Source of the DNA: Phlebiopsis flavidoalba | Taxonomy: Eukaryota; Basidiomycota; Agaricomycetes; Polyporales; Phanerochaetaceae | Assembly (NCBI GenBank): GCA_035772785.1 | Contig: JAOCPU010000001.1 | Location: forward strand, 1,240,001 to 1,304,000 | DNA: 64,000 nt | Direction of reading: 5' to 3' | In this document: one piece after another, positions 35,732-51,900 of the stretch | Numbering within the stretch: position 1 is the first letter of the stretch | Layout: the number at the start of each line of letters is the position of its first letter | Translations under genes and position numbers: made by a program | The notes under the pieces: generated by a model | What the model was told of the DNA's origin: nothing | The model's database searches: none | The model's input: the letters and a program-made list of their open reading frames with translations, nothing else

Positions 35732-38310
35732 ATGAAAGGACTTAAGAAGACTTTGGTCAATTCGCAACGACTCTGTTCGACAACCAAACGCGCTTCTACG
35801 CAGTCTCACACAGCTTAGGGGGTCCAAATCTCAAGAGTCTTCCTCTTCAAAAACCAAGGAAACAAGACCACTGCTACCGCACCTCCTCCGCCTCTCTCCA
35901 AACTCCACAAGCCTCTGCCGCAACAGTCGTCGGCTCAAGTCAGCCTCAGCCATCTAGTCAACAACAACAGTAGTCACTCGCTGTCAGGCACCAATGGTTC
36001 TCTGAAAACTCTTCTCGCTCGGGGTGCCCTCTAACTCGCTGAGTGGTGGGTGCCTCAACGTGCCTACGGGTAGCCAAGATAGAGCAGACCCCGGCACCAC
36101 CTATCGTCGTTGTCAGCCCAGATGCTTCTCTGAGCCAATTGAACGGACGTCTCTGGGGGATGGGCCTAACACTCCTCCACGGTCCAGCACCCTCAAACCC
36201 GGTTGAGGACAGGACCTAAAGACACTATCCCTATCGTGGGGAAGCCGCCACGGAAACAACGAAGCAGCAGGTTCGTCATCACCGAAAAGGTTGAGATAGA
36301 AAAGCTCCCATCCTTCATGGGTGCGTGTTATGAAACAAACAATGCTACGCTGTAACTCACTTCTTGTGTACAGAGACTCCTCCCAACGAGCGACCCCAAC
36401 TTTTCATCCGAAAGCTGCATCAATGCGCAGTCCTTTTCGACTTCAACGACGCCAACTTGGAACTCAAGGGCAAGCAAATCAAAAACACAAACTCTGCATG
36501 AGATGTTGGAATATATTACCACTCAGAGGGAGGTCATAACTGACAATGTATACCCTGAGGTTGTCAAGATGGTGCGCTCTATCTTCGAGTCGGATGGGAC
36601 GTTCATTAAATAGCGCCGGACCTTTCACAGTTTGCGACCAAACCTCTTCCGTTCGATACCCCCTCCCGTCAATCCGACTGGAGATGCCTATGACCCGGAA
36701 GAAGACGAGCCTGTTTTGGAACTTGCTTGGCCCCATCTCAAGATCGTCTACGAGTTCTTTCCTCCGTTTCGTGGAAAGTCCCGACTTACAACACCAACCT
36801 CGCCAAGCGATACATTGATCAGACCTTCGTTCTTAATCTCCTCGAGCTATTTGATTCCGAGGATCCGCTGTTTGCGTGAGCGCGACTTTCTCAAGACCAC
36901 GTTACACCGTATTTACGGCAAATTCCTCAACCTTCGCGCCCCATTCGAAGAAGTATCAACAACGTCTTCTTCCACTTCATCTACGAGACAGAGCGCCATA
37001 ATGGGATTGCTGAACTACTGGAGATTCTCGGTTCTATCATCAATGGCTTCGCTCTTCCCCTGAAGGAGGAACACAAGACCTTCCTTATAGCGCGTCTTAC
37101 TCCCCTTGCACAAGGTGAAGAGTCTGTCTATGTACCACCCACAACTCGCCTACCTGTGTCGTGCAATTTTTGGGAGAAAGACGCTGCCTTAGCCGAAGAC
37201 GGTGTGGTTCTGGGGTTGCTCAAGTTCTGGCCGAAGGTTAAAACTCGCCGAAGGAAGTCATGTTTCTCAGCGAGATGGAGGAAGTCCTCGACGTCATCGA
37301 TCCAGCCGAGCCGAGTTCCAGAAAATTCAAGTCCCACTATTCCCAGCAGCTCGCCCGGTGTATCAACAGTCAAACACTTCCAAATAGCAGAACGGGCCTC
37401 CTGTATTTGGAACAACGAATACATCGTCAACCTGATGAGTGTGATAACCTTCAAGTCATTCTTCCCATTGTTTTCCCTGCTCTGTACACCAACTCTCGAT
37501 CGCACTGGAACCGGTAAGCTGGAATTTCTCCTCCAGACGAATTATTGTTCACAAATTTTTTACTATTCGATTAGTACCATTCACGCCATGGGTTTATAAC
37601 GCGCTAAAGCTCTTCATGGAGATCAGCCCGGATCTATTCGACGAGGTCATGCAACAATACAAGCAACGTAAACTCGAGTAAGTTCCCTGAGGACTTGGCT
37701 GTTCTCGCCATTCACGCATATTTTCACGTGCACTCCCCGTGAACGCCAGCATGCGGTAGAACGCTACGATCAGTGGCTCCAAACTACGTCAGAAAGCAAT
37801 GGCAAATTCGAGTGGCAAGTTACCAGAAGGGTTCCTTGAGGACGAGCCGGCGGCCGCCGCCACCACCAGTTGATGAGGACGACATTCTTGATCTGTCCAT
37901 GGATCTAAACGCCGTTGCCCTCGATGCCGAAGTACCACTCAGCGAGTTGGATGAAAGCGGTGTGGTGGATCGAGCGGGTACCAAATGGCTGATCCGGGGC
38001 CATGGACGTGAGTGCAGGAATTGTACCTGATAGTGCGAGAATAACACTGAGGGGGGTTCAGCGGCCGTTCCCAGAGGTAGGCGGGCTCGAGCACTCGCCC
38101 GGTGGCAACGAATCTGCATTCACGGCGGGGGAAACAAGTGCCACTTCCAGGTGCGGCGTCCCTTTTCGTCGTTGGATCCACCGTATTGCTGACGGCATTC
38201 ACGGTTGTCTGGAGCAGTCGATCCCACTGTGCTACGTGACTTGCAGGGCCCACAGAAGCCTGGACGAGCCGCAGCCGCTCACGCGGGGATACCGCAGGAC
38301 GGCCCGTTAA
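35732..38310 (+). CDS. RTS1: PP2A regulatory subunit B56 (B')
   Basis: B56 subunits target protein phosphatase 2A to substrates; yeast Rts1 acts in stress and septation control. The start [11 protein letters not shown] at 35732 is followed by a Ser/Pro-rich N-terminal region, [20 protein letters not shown] near 35885. The HEAT-like B56 fold begins near 36373: [37 protein letters not shown] (36497), [18 protein letters not shown] (36719), [20 protein letters not shown] (36875), [16 protein letters not shown] (37050), [14 protein letters not shown] (37267), NNEYIVNL (37412), [20 protein letters not shown] (37610). A C-terminal tail contains [11 protein letters not shown] near 38223, and the gene ends about 38310. 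Indels include a 7-base insertion at 36868-36874 and an extra A near 36787. The symbol follows the yeast orthologue. Confidence 0.93.
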
Positions 38311-38639
38311 AGCTGTGTTGGGACATGTCCTTGGGCATGTGTTACTGTCTTCCTACGTGCATATATCAATGTTGTTCTCGTGTCATCGTTATATATCCTT
38401 CATCCCGTGGATCGGTCTTTCAACGGTCATTTTAGCTTACGATACTTCGGCCACGTACACTAAACAAGATAAATACATGTTGTGCTTCGCGCATTTTCCT
38501 CCTAGTATCTGGATGACACCGTTTTGTTCCAGCTCCCTGGACAAGCTGCCTAACAAATGTTCTGGTTGTGATTCCAGGACGATACGTGTGTTGCAGTGGA
38601 CCCTAATCAATCTAGAGAGTTCGCACCCCAACCAACCCT

Positions 38640-41600
38640 TTATAAATCCCTCCCGAAGAATTTGTCCAGGAGTTCAATGGTCCTAATGGCCGCAAAAAAA
38701 AACTTCATACATTGCAACCAAGCGGAAGCTGCGGCATCCGAACGCGGTTGGCTTCAGATTACCGATCCTGTACGCGAGCCAAGCTCGTGACAGAGTATCT
38801 TTTGCGTCTTCACTTTCTGGGCCTGAGATTTGGACGGAGATGCGGTTGACCAAAAAACGTAGTCTGTTGGCGCATTTGGGACATGGCTTCATTGCGCATT
38901 TTCGGCTGAGGCGTCTGGGTCACGATGGTCCCGACAACTAGCTCCTCCTCGGTAAGTTTCGAAGAGCGCCGGTGGGGGATAGTCCGCACGAGGCTGATAT
39001 GTGGCGAAGCGTTTGCATGTAATCGATAAACACCGCGCACATTTCCTTGGCGCGAAAATAGTTGGTAGGGGAGATCACCTCTGTCTCGATGAATTGAGAT
39101 ACGAGCACAAAGACAGCGTCCTCTATGTCGCCATCGGGCACAAATTTCTCGCTCCGTAACGACGCCAGGAGGGTTGACGTGGTTGGTAGATCTCCGAGGG
39201 ATTGAAAGGATGGCTGTTGGATGCGCGGGACCGAGAGGCGTACTTCGCGGAAAAGGCGTCCAATATAACGGCGGCTCTCGTAGAAGAGCCCTACACCTCG
39301 CCAACTTCAGGCACTTTCCAGTCGGGTTTGATTCCTGGGAATTTAGGCCGGGGAATGTCGAGAAGGGGCACAGGGCGACCACTCTTCGGGTAATCGGCAG
39401 CGTCGCTGTGAAGTCGTGCAAGCTCCAAGCAATCCGGATCTTCTATGCCTTCCTCGCTCTGGTCTGCAATAACCATCCACGTCGACGCGATGATGCCTAT
39501 GTTCTTTGCGAATAAATTCAGCGATACACTCGACATGTATGATCATGGAGACTAACATCGCTGTGGAGATATTCCATGACGAAATCTGCCCAAGTCTTCT
39601 CGCGTGCTATCGTGATCGATGGTCCTTCTTTCTGCTACATCGTATTCCGCAGGATCATACATGACCGTGGGTAGGGTAAACTCTTTCATGGTTGTGCAAA
39701 CGAAGACGTCTCCTGATAAATAATTAACTAAAGTTTTTGTAGTCAAAGAGCATGCCTACCGTCCAAGTCTCCTCCAGATAAAACAAGAAGCCAGAGGACG
39801 AGAGCCTAGACACACGTCGATGACTTTATGGTAACAAACATAGCATGTATAATACCTTTGACCGAAAATACCACCGAGTTGGTGAGCGGCTCAATCGTGA
39901 ATGCGCTCCCACTCGGTGGTCTTCCGATGGCGCGCACTACTTGTACGTCACCGGGATGAATAGTGGGCGATCTCGTGATCATCGTGGGCCCCTCGAGATA
40001 GATAGGTTCTTGTCCCTCTCCTTGATCTACGCATGCAAATATTTCGCCTTCTTCAAGGCATGCGTGGATATCAGCAATCCCAACCAGCGAGTATGCCACC
40101 CCCGGGAAACTGGGATTCTGGCGCGATACTTCAAGTCGCGAAGAACGTGGTAGATTGAGAAGTTTGAGAATTTGGCGCAAAAATGTGTCGTTGAGGTTGC
40201 CGACGCCCAACTTGGCCAGACTATAGAAGATAGAGGAAAGCTTGAAGGCGGAGCCAAGCCCATAGCTCTCGCATAAGGTTGCCGCACCCTTATAGGACTT
40301 TGTGGCTTCTTTCGTGTCTTGAATGACGGCGTCTTGAAGCGTCTTGAAGATGTATAGCCTCCTTGCACCTGGGGACCTTCCAAAAGCATGATCAAAGGTC
40401 GGTTGAGATAAAATCGCGCCGGCCGGTTGAAGATCGAGGCGACTTCAATCATCATAGTGTCTGGCGCCTCAAACTTCTTCATAGACGGCCTGAGACATAT
40501 TGCTCGACCCTGCAGCTCGTGGTCAATGCTGAGCATAGGCCTTTGTAGCCTTGAAAAGCGTATTTGGATGGCACTGGGCATGTGTCTGCCGTATCCCGGC
40601 GATGCTGAGCGCTCTTCTCCTGAAGAGAAACCCCAGAGCCTGTCCATCGCGAGCTCCTTGGACATAAGCCCAACACCATCAGTGAACGACCTGCGCTCGC
40701 CGGAATCCCAAATGTCGTCGATGAAGAACACCTCTTCAACCTCGACCTCGACCGCAGCTTCGGTGGCAGTGAAGGCTAGAGCGATACGTGCGCCGTAACG
40801 GGCCGGACATCGCATGAGCTCGGGATCGTAAGAATTACCGTGGAAAACGCCTAGACCAGAAAATGATGGTTTTCTGCGTCTTCCCGGACTCGACCTTGGG
40901 CTTCATGCGCCAGGAAAGGAGTTACGAACCACACGGAGTGTTGCTTCAAGCCTGATTGGGAGTAAGCTAGCCAATCGAAATGACGTCCAGCAATCTCGAG
41001 GCCCTTCAAGAGTGGTTTCGCCGAACCGGTCTTGAATTAAAGGGCGTCCGTCAACGTCCCTGTCGAACCTAAAACTGAAGGCCATTATCGTCGACGAAGC
41101 TGACGCGCAAAGAAGTTCGCGGTGTAACCGTTGAAACTTTCGCATGACTCGATTGTTGCGTTCAGGGAATGGCCCGTCCAGCAAGATATGTCTGGTGGGC
41201 GTTATTCTTGCGTGATAACATTCAAAGGAGTCTGTCTCTTGCGTCCCTGTAGAAGATGGAAGGATGTAGGTGCTCTTTTGCGATCTGAATAAAATCTATA
41301 AGAGCTTCTCCACAACTGTGTGCGGGGGGTGTTTTCGAACCACGATGATTCTTGAAACGTGGTCGCCAAAGTGCCGAACAAAAGCGGCGGTCCAGACAGT
41401 GCCGTTCGCCTCTGCTGTAGCCTCGATTTCGCCACGGAGAAGGAGGAGCTCGTGTAGATTGAGGGTGGTTTTGGCGCCCGCGATTGGCGTCAATCTGGAA
41501 AGCGATTTCGTAGCGAACAGTAGGCAACCAAGCCTTGTAAATCGTCTGCAGCTCGGGAGAGAACAATCCCCTGCGCTCCGCGGGCGACAAACACGACCGA

Positions 41601-42476
41601 AGTGGGATATGCGCATAGCGGCAGATCCAACGAAGGTTGTCGACCGAGGATTCGGAGCATATGATGCGGATTGAAAGCGATGAGAAAAGCAACACATGAG
41701 CTGTGTTCGTGGTCAAACGCGGAGATTCGGACTCGGGAGGGTCCCCGGGCGGGGCGTCGTCCGCGAAAATCGAACAGGTCGTAATGGTCGTCCACACCGA
41801 CTTCAGTGGGCTCTCCTATTTCGAACGTGGGTGGATAGTCGAGAGCTAGGGCCATAACTGGGAAGTTTGTGCCGGGATCGATAGAAATCGAGGCGGAGGT
41901 GACTCGGGGGGCTCTAATGGCGACAATGAGATTGACCTCGGGTTCATGAATGCAGAGGCGGAGCTGCCGACGATCGTCGTCAAAGCCCAAGCGACCAATT
42001 CCTTCGCACAATTTCTCGTATTCTATGGAGAACACGCCGTCCCGACATTGCCAACCAAACTGGATAGCGGAGACCGAGACGAGCCTTGTGCGAAGCTGGG
42101 CTAGCAATGCCGCTTGCTTCTCTTCTTGCAGTGGATCGACATAGGGAAGTAGACGTAATTTATGCACTGCGTCGGGTCGTGGATCCCGTCGGCTTGGTTC
42201 GAAGCGGGGAAACCTCTGAGTGGTCCCTACTCTGATTCTTTCGCGTGGTCTCTTCCCACCGTATTCCCTTAGGAAATGCCTGCCCGCCTCTACGTGTGGT
42301 AAGGTAAGTCGTCCTGAACGAGGGCCATTTGTGGAGGAAGGCAGTAAGAAGAAGTCGAAGTTGAGGGGAAGTGCGCTGTACTCTTCGAATCTGTGGCTGT
42401 GCAGAACGCTTGCGAGTGCCCTTTTAAGGTCTGGGACGGCCACGGAGAGACAAATGTTGGTAACGTAGATCTCCAT
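38640..42476 (-). CDS. RNA-dependent RNA polymerase, silencing type (copy C)
   Basis: The ATG at 42476 begins MEIYVTNICLSVAVPDLKRA, an RRM-like start close to copy A, followed by a long continuous frame to about 41490 with SAIQFGWQCRDGVFSIEYEK near 42065. The core includes SFTDGVGLMSKELAMD (40690), LRPSMKKFEAP (40494), FYLNRPLIMLLE (40415), YHVLRDLKYRARIPV (40150) and RSPTIHPGDVQVVRAIG (39980). The catalytic stretch SCLSGGDLDGDVFVCTT is intact across an intron at 39713-39759. AADYPKSGRPVPL lies near 39390 and SFRLVAMYEVFF near 38720. A run of nine A on plus (38694-38702) is one base too long for the family frame; allowing for it, the gene ends RDL-stop at 38640. The last intron-rich part and the region 41050-40830 are frame-broken. 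Confidence 0.93.
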
Positions 42477-43306
42477 GCCTGTGTACGTAGTTTCACTATA
42501 GATGATGGTATTGTAAATACTTACTAAGATGGCTGTAAGTATTGAAGCTGAAAGTGAGTGCAGGCAGATGGTGGGAGATGAAGCTAAGAATGCCCTGACT
42601 CACTTGCAAAAGTCATTTACATTTAGATTGCACATGTTTATCGTGGAATTTGCTCCCGCACGAATCGCGACTCAGATCCGAGCGATGAGCCTCTCGCCTT
42701 TGCCAGCAGTTGCCTTTCTTATACCAATGGAAGCTGTATGTGTACAAGATGGCAGACTGACAGGAACATGACGAAAAAGCTATAGCCATGTTATCCACCT
42801 AGCTGTGCACGCTGGCTGCAGTTGTGGAAATGAGACGAGCTCATAGGCGCGCCGTAAAACGCGTAGACGCGTAGACGCCCAATGTGGCCTTTTCCCACGC
42901 TGGCATTCAAATCTCATGCTCAGGCAGGCCTACTTATACAGAGAATGTTAGAACCAGAACCTGCGAACTTCGAATGACTTACATGTAGACTTGTGTCATA
43001 TCAATATGGGCACTCATAGTTTTTCATACAGTAGATGGCGGTGATACAGGAGGAAGATGAAGATGCGAGTTGGCTACCCGCTTTAGGCCTTCACGAACCC
43101 ACTGGCATATCAAACGAACACAGAGAACGCTGTGTAGATGCGTGAGGAGAAAGGGAATTGTGATATAACATTGTAGCTGTTCATAACATATAATGATCGT
43201 AAGGAATACAGAATGCCGCGCGAGGGAGAGAGTGAGGGAGACGGAGAGGAGATCGAAAGATGTGACTGCCTGGCGCGGTGGGCGACGAGCATGTTAAGCA
43301 CGGAAA
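42477..43306. other. Spacer between RdRP C and USP7
   Basis: These 830 bases separate two minus-strand genes and should contain the RdRP C promoter and the USP7 3' UTR. I see no gene; short frames on either strand lack recognisable features. Confidence 0.45.
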
Positions 43307-47619
<4,313 letters not shown>

Positions 47620-48978
47620 GTCGCTCTGAAATGACGCATAGCCCCGTGAGCGACGAGATTGTGACGCGGAATAGAGCGCATACCATGGCTGAGACTTTCT
47701 AAAGAGAAGACTACAGCTTTGGTAGGTACGTAAGATGATGGCCACAAAATGAAGGTCGTTTATGCGGAGCGAAAGGTGTTGAATCGTGGATGTACAGAGA
47801 GCGTTCTCGTGCTAACTCTGCGCAAGGCCTGTGAATAGACGGCCCTCCAATGAGCGTGGGATCCGATTTACCAAGCGTAGCCATCACGTGATATACCCGC
47901 ACACTTTTTCGTGTTGGGCGGCTCATCTGCCGCTTTTTTCTCTCGACAAAAAAACCACATCAAGACAGCTCTCATTCATATGCCAGAATTTCTATGCGAC
48001 AAAAATGGCCGCCCAGTGTAATCGATACAATACTGTGATTGTTGAGTGCTTTTCACATTTTTGCACAGTTCTCCCATGCTTGATCTACACGATCCTTAAA
48101 TTGTCTCGACAGGGTCGCGTTCTCGCTTCCACCAGCCTTGCAGCTGTCCTACTGTCGGTAATGAGTCAAAATTGTGTAAGAGCAGGGTGGGCGGTGGTGA
48201 TATGCCGCTGTTGTCCGTCTTGGATGGCAGTTGTTTTATTGGGTCCGCCCTCATTTCCGTCCACCATTGCCTCAGCGCCCAAGGGTACACCATGTCAACA
48301 CGACGGTCACGGTGTGCGCTCTCATCGCTGCTGGCGCACATTACCCACGCACTTCTCTATCGTTTTTTTGTAACTTATGTACGTCTCAGTGCTGTCTTCA
48401 ATAGATTGTCAATTGAACAGCCTCTCGCCTCATCTTTACGGAGCTGGTTTAGAATCGTACCTGAGCATCCCCGTAATACGTCTCTCTTTGAGTTCGAACA
48501 TGCAAACAAGGAGAGCTGAGAACCGAATCCAAATCCTAGAAGTTGTTTGCTGAGGAGTTTGAACTTTGACGTTACCGAACTTTGGGCTCCCTCTCTTGCT
48601 GCGTTATGTTCAGAGTTCACAATGCAGCCGCCTAAAACACTGCTCGAGGCTTCTCACGGGACGTGCAATTCTTTTCTATGTCTTGACGAGCAGGAGGCAG
48701 ATGCATCATGCAGTATGTATGAGCCAAAGGTGCCATGTGTGGGAGTAGGGAGAGGACGCCGGGAGGTGAGGCGCGCGTGAGTGTGGAATCTGGATGGAAA
48801 CGTCAAGGTGGACTCTCCTTCTTACGGCTCAGTGCCTCATGTCGGCGCGGCCTTCCAGCCCCCCTCTCTCCTCCATTCGTTTGTTTACCTTACACTAGTC
48901 CCCCCCTGCTCCCCCCTCTGAACCAATACTATACACACCTCGAGGAATCCGACGACACTTCCTGTTCTGCTCTTTCGA
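47620..48978. other. Long divergent intergenic region
   Basis: About 1.36 kb separate the USP7 start from the next plus-strand gene. Both promoters should lie here. Open frames of 60-180 codons exist (for example 47831-48373 on plus), but their composition and lack of any family resemblance make them unconvincing. The C/T-rich stretch at 48855-48940 just upstream of 48979 is typical of a fungal 5' leader. Confidence 0.4.
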
Positions 48979-51900
48979 TGCCTGAACAGCCAAAGCCGGA
49001 ATGCCACCAAACCTCACGAAGATATGATGCCAGACATTATGAATCTGATTCTGACCGTCCCCGCCCAACAACAGCCCCTGGGCAGAGATTTAACAATGAA
49101 TACGGGACAGCTCCTGCCTTCCCCGACAGGTCATTATCGCTCCTCCAAGCGTCCTGATGTACCTGGCAATACTGCATCTGCCGAGGCAGGACCGTCTGTG
49201 AACAGGTATACTGCTTCAAGGGACCAGTCATTTGCAGGCGGCCCTGCGTACTATGCCTCTTCTCTACCCCAAGCACAACTTGCATCGCTCCCTATGGCGG
49301 CCACAGTTGAGCCGAGCCATCCCGCGCGTGGACGTGCACACGAGCAGGGACATGAGACTGATGTCAATGGTTACGCCAGGAGAAGGACAGAGAAACCGAG
49401 CCCTCGCTCCTTGGAGGAGAGATTACAAGGGGCTGATCTAGGGAAACCTTCGCGGTCTAGTCGACAGCCTGGAAGCACTCTTCCTGCCTCCACCCCACTA
49501 GCCGGTCTACCAGTCAACCTGGCCTCCCTAAACCAGTCCGGCCGTGATCCTGCGTCTTCCTCGAGACACCATCGCGACAGGGATAGAGATCGACGGAGAA
49601 GGATCGAGAGAGACGACGAGATAGAGAACGGGAGAAGGAACGGGCACGAGAGGAAGAGGAGCGGGTTCGGGCCAGGACAATCGCCCTGGAGAAAGAATTT
49701 GAACGTCAAAAAAGGCGTGAGGAGAGAAAGAGGCGCGACGAGCAGAGAAGGGAAAAGGAGAAGGAGCGTGAGCGGCGAAGGGAGGAGAAGGAACTCGAGA
49801 GGGCTCGTCGACACAGCGCGAAAAGGAGAGAGCCCGGGAGGTTGAAGCACGCCCGAGAGAGGAGCCGCGGTTCGCAATGCGTAACTCATTTTACGCTCAA
49901 CACCCACCTTTAGTAGCGTCTAGACAGCTCAATGGGTCTGTAAGTATTACATCGTGGCCGATTCCAGCATGACGCGTCTGACTGTATATCTCAGTCGGAA
50001 CAAGTACCATCCTCCAGCTCCAACATAGCCCTCCCGTCTACATTGCACGCCAACACTCAGGCTTCGACTCGACATACCACGAGTGACCCACGCAAAGATG
50101 ATCTACCTCCTTCATCCCAACCAGGCGCCGCGCCGCATGTGTCTGACAAGGATCGCAAGTCCGGTGCCGGCGCCGCGAAAGAGCGTTGATGCAGCAATAC
50201 GCACAGGAATCTGGGATGTCCAGCAGTGAACAGGAACATTCGGGTCGGGAACGAGCATCGGTAAATTTAATGCACATAAATATGGAACCATGCTCTAAAC
50301 TCTTATTCAAGCTCAGAACAGTTGACCGCAGGTATGCGCGACGGGATTGTCGAACCTGATCCACATGGTTCTGGCCGTCAGGAAGTGAGAACGAGCGTGC
50401 GCCGAGCTATAAGCAGGTATGTCATTCATACACATCCTCCACAGAGTGCTGAAACTCCGATAGCGCAAATATCGGGGACAAGATCCCCATGCCGGTTATC
50501 GCCCTAGCCCCTATGGTACAAGCAAATGGAGCTGCGCCACTGCCAGCTCAGTACAGTGCAACCGTAGGTCCTGCTAGCTTTCAGCATACCGTGCCACGAG
50601 TAGTTAGCATTCGTGCTGGACAGGGTCCCGCTGATCCCGAAAGCGCCGCTCGCGCGCACGAAGACCCCCTTTGCGAGTCAGCATACGTTTCAACTCAGCT
50701 TATAATCAGGCTGCCAATGGAGTCTCCGTAGCAGGAACTAACCCGACCAATCCTATACACTCCTTCACCCTACGTTACTGCTACTCAAGCATCCGTATCT
50801 ATTCCGCCGACGGCAGAGCCGCCCGTACTTGCCACTCAGGGTGCGCACGTAGCTTCCCGCCCATCACCCCACCAATCCCAGCCAAATCTTCCGCCAAAGG
50901 CCTTGAATGGCACTCCTCCTACCAAGGCTGTGGAACCTCCAATCTCAACCGATACCTTGCCCCACGGCTCATATGCCAAGTTCAATGTATATCGCGGCCC
51001 CGGTCCTGCGGTGACAGCGGAGGTCTCCATCCCTACTACTCATCAGCCTTTTCTCAGACACAGTTTGTCACTGTGAACTCCACAACAGTGAAAGACTTAG
51101 CGGCGAAGTTTCCCCTCAACGAGGATTTCCTAACCTCTGCATCCTCTTCTACGCTTGACATGGGAACCGGCCGGTCTGCACAAGGGTTCACAGTGCCTGG
51201 ACAAGGGCCTTCCTCACGTGATAGACTTGACGGACCACAACGTTCAGCCTGCCCGCTCGGCTCTGCCTGACAATTTGGCTTAATGCCCAGCATACCGCAG
51301 TTACGCTGTCCAAGTCCGGACAGGGATCCCACCCTGAGAGTGATATACAGCCCCCGTGCCGCGTGCTACAAATCCTGTAATCACCCAGCGCGATATGAGA
51401 CAGCCCAATGCCGTAGCGTATGCCCCCCATCACACTTCGAGACCGCAGCCAACACCCTTGCAGCCCAAAGCATCTACCACGGCGACACCATCGTACTATC
51501 CCATAAACATGGCCCGGTCGCGCAACCCGTTCCTCCCAGGACTGTCCCGCAAGCTGCTATGACCCTCACAGCCGTACCAAACAGCGTCCATGCCACTTCG
51601 AACTCTCCAGCGCGCAGCACGCAACAGCCTCTGCAACGATCACCGAGTACATTGAACGCAGTACCTTTGGGTACGCCAAAGCAATCGTCCTCCATCAGAT
51701 TGAAGGGTCGCAATGGGTCTAGTGATACCGTCGTGTACCCTGTTGGCAAAGCTTCGCCAAGTCAAGCTACGAAACCTATTACTCATCGAACGAGCAACTC
51801 TAATATCCAAGCTAACGTCTCTTCACGACCCGACACGAATATGACACGGCCTCCGAATGTGACCACCGAATATCCTGACATCTCGCGATATCGTCTCCCA

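Noticed and set aside
39174..42468. Plus-strand open frames across RdRP C
   Set aside because: They are antisense shadows of RdRP C, whose minus-strand frames match the family in order from start to end.
19260..42476. RdRPs as integrated RNA-virus polymerases
   Set aside because: The DLDGD motif with FTDGxG and GVAD segments and the intron-rich structure are those of cellular silencing RdRPs, not viral palm-domain GDD enzymes.
47831..48373. 180-codon plus-strand open frame upstream of the disordered gene
   Set aside because: Composition is low-confidence, no family resemblance or start context, and it lies in the promoter region of USP7.
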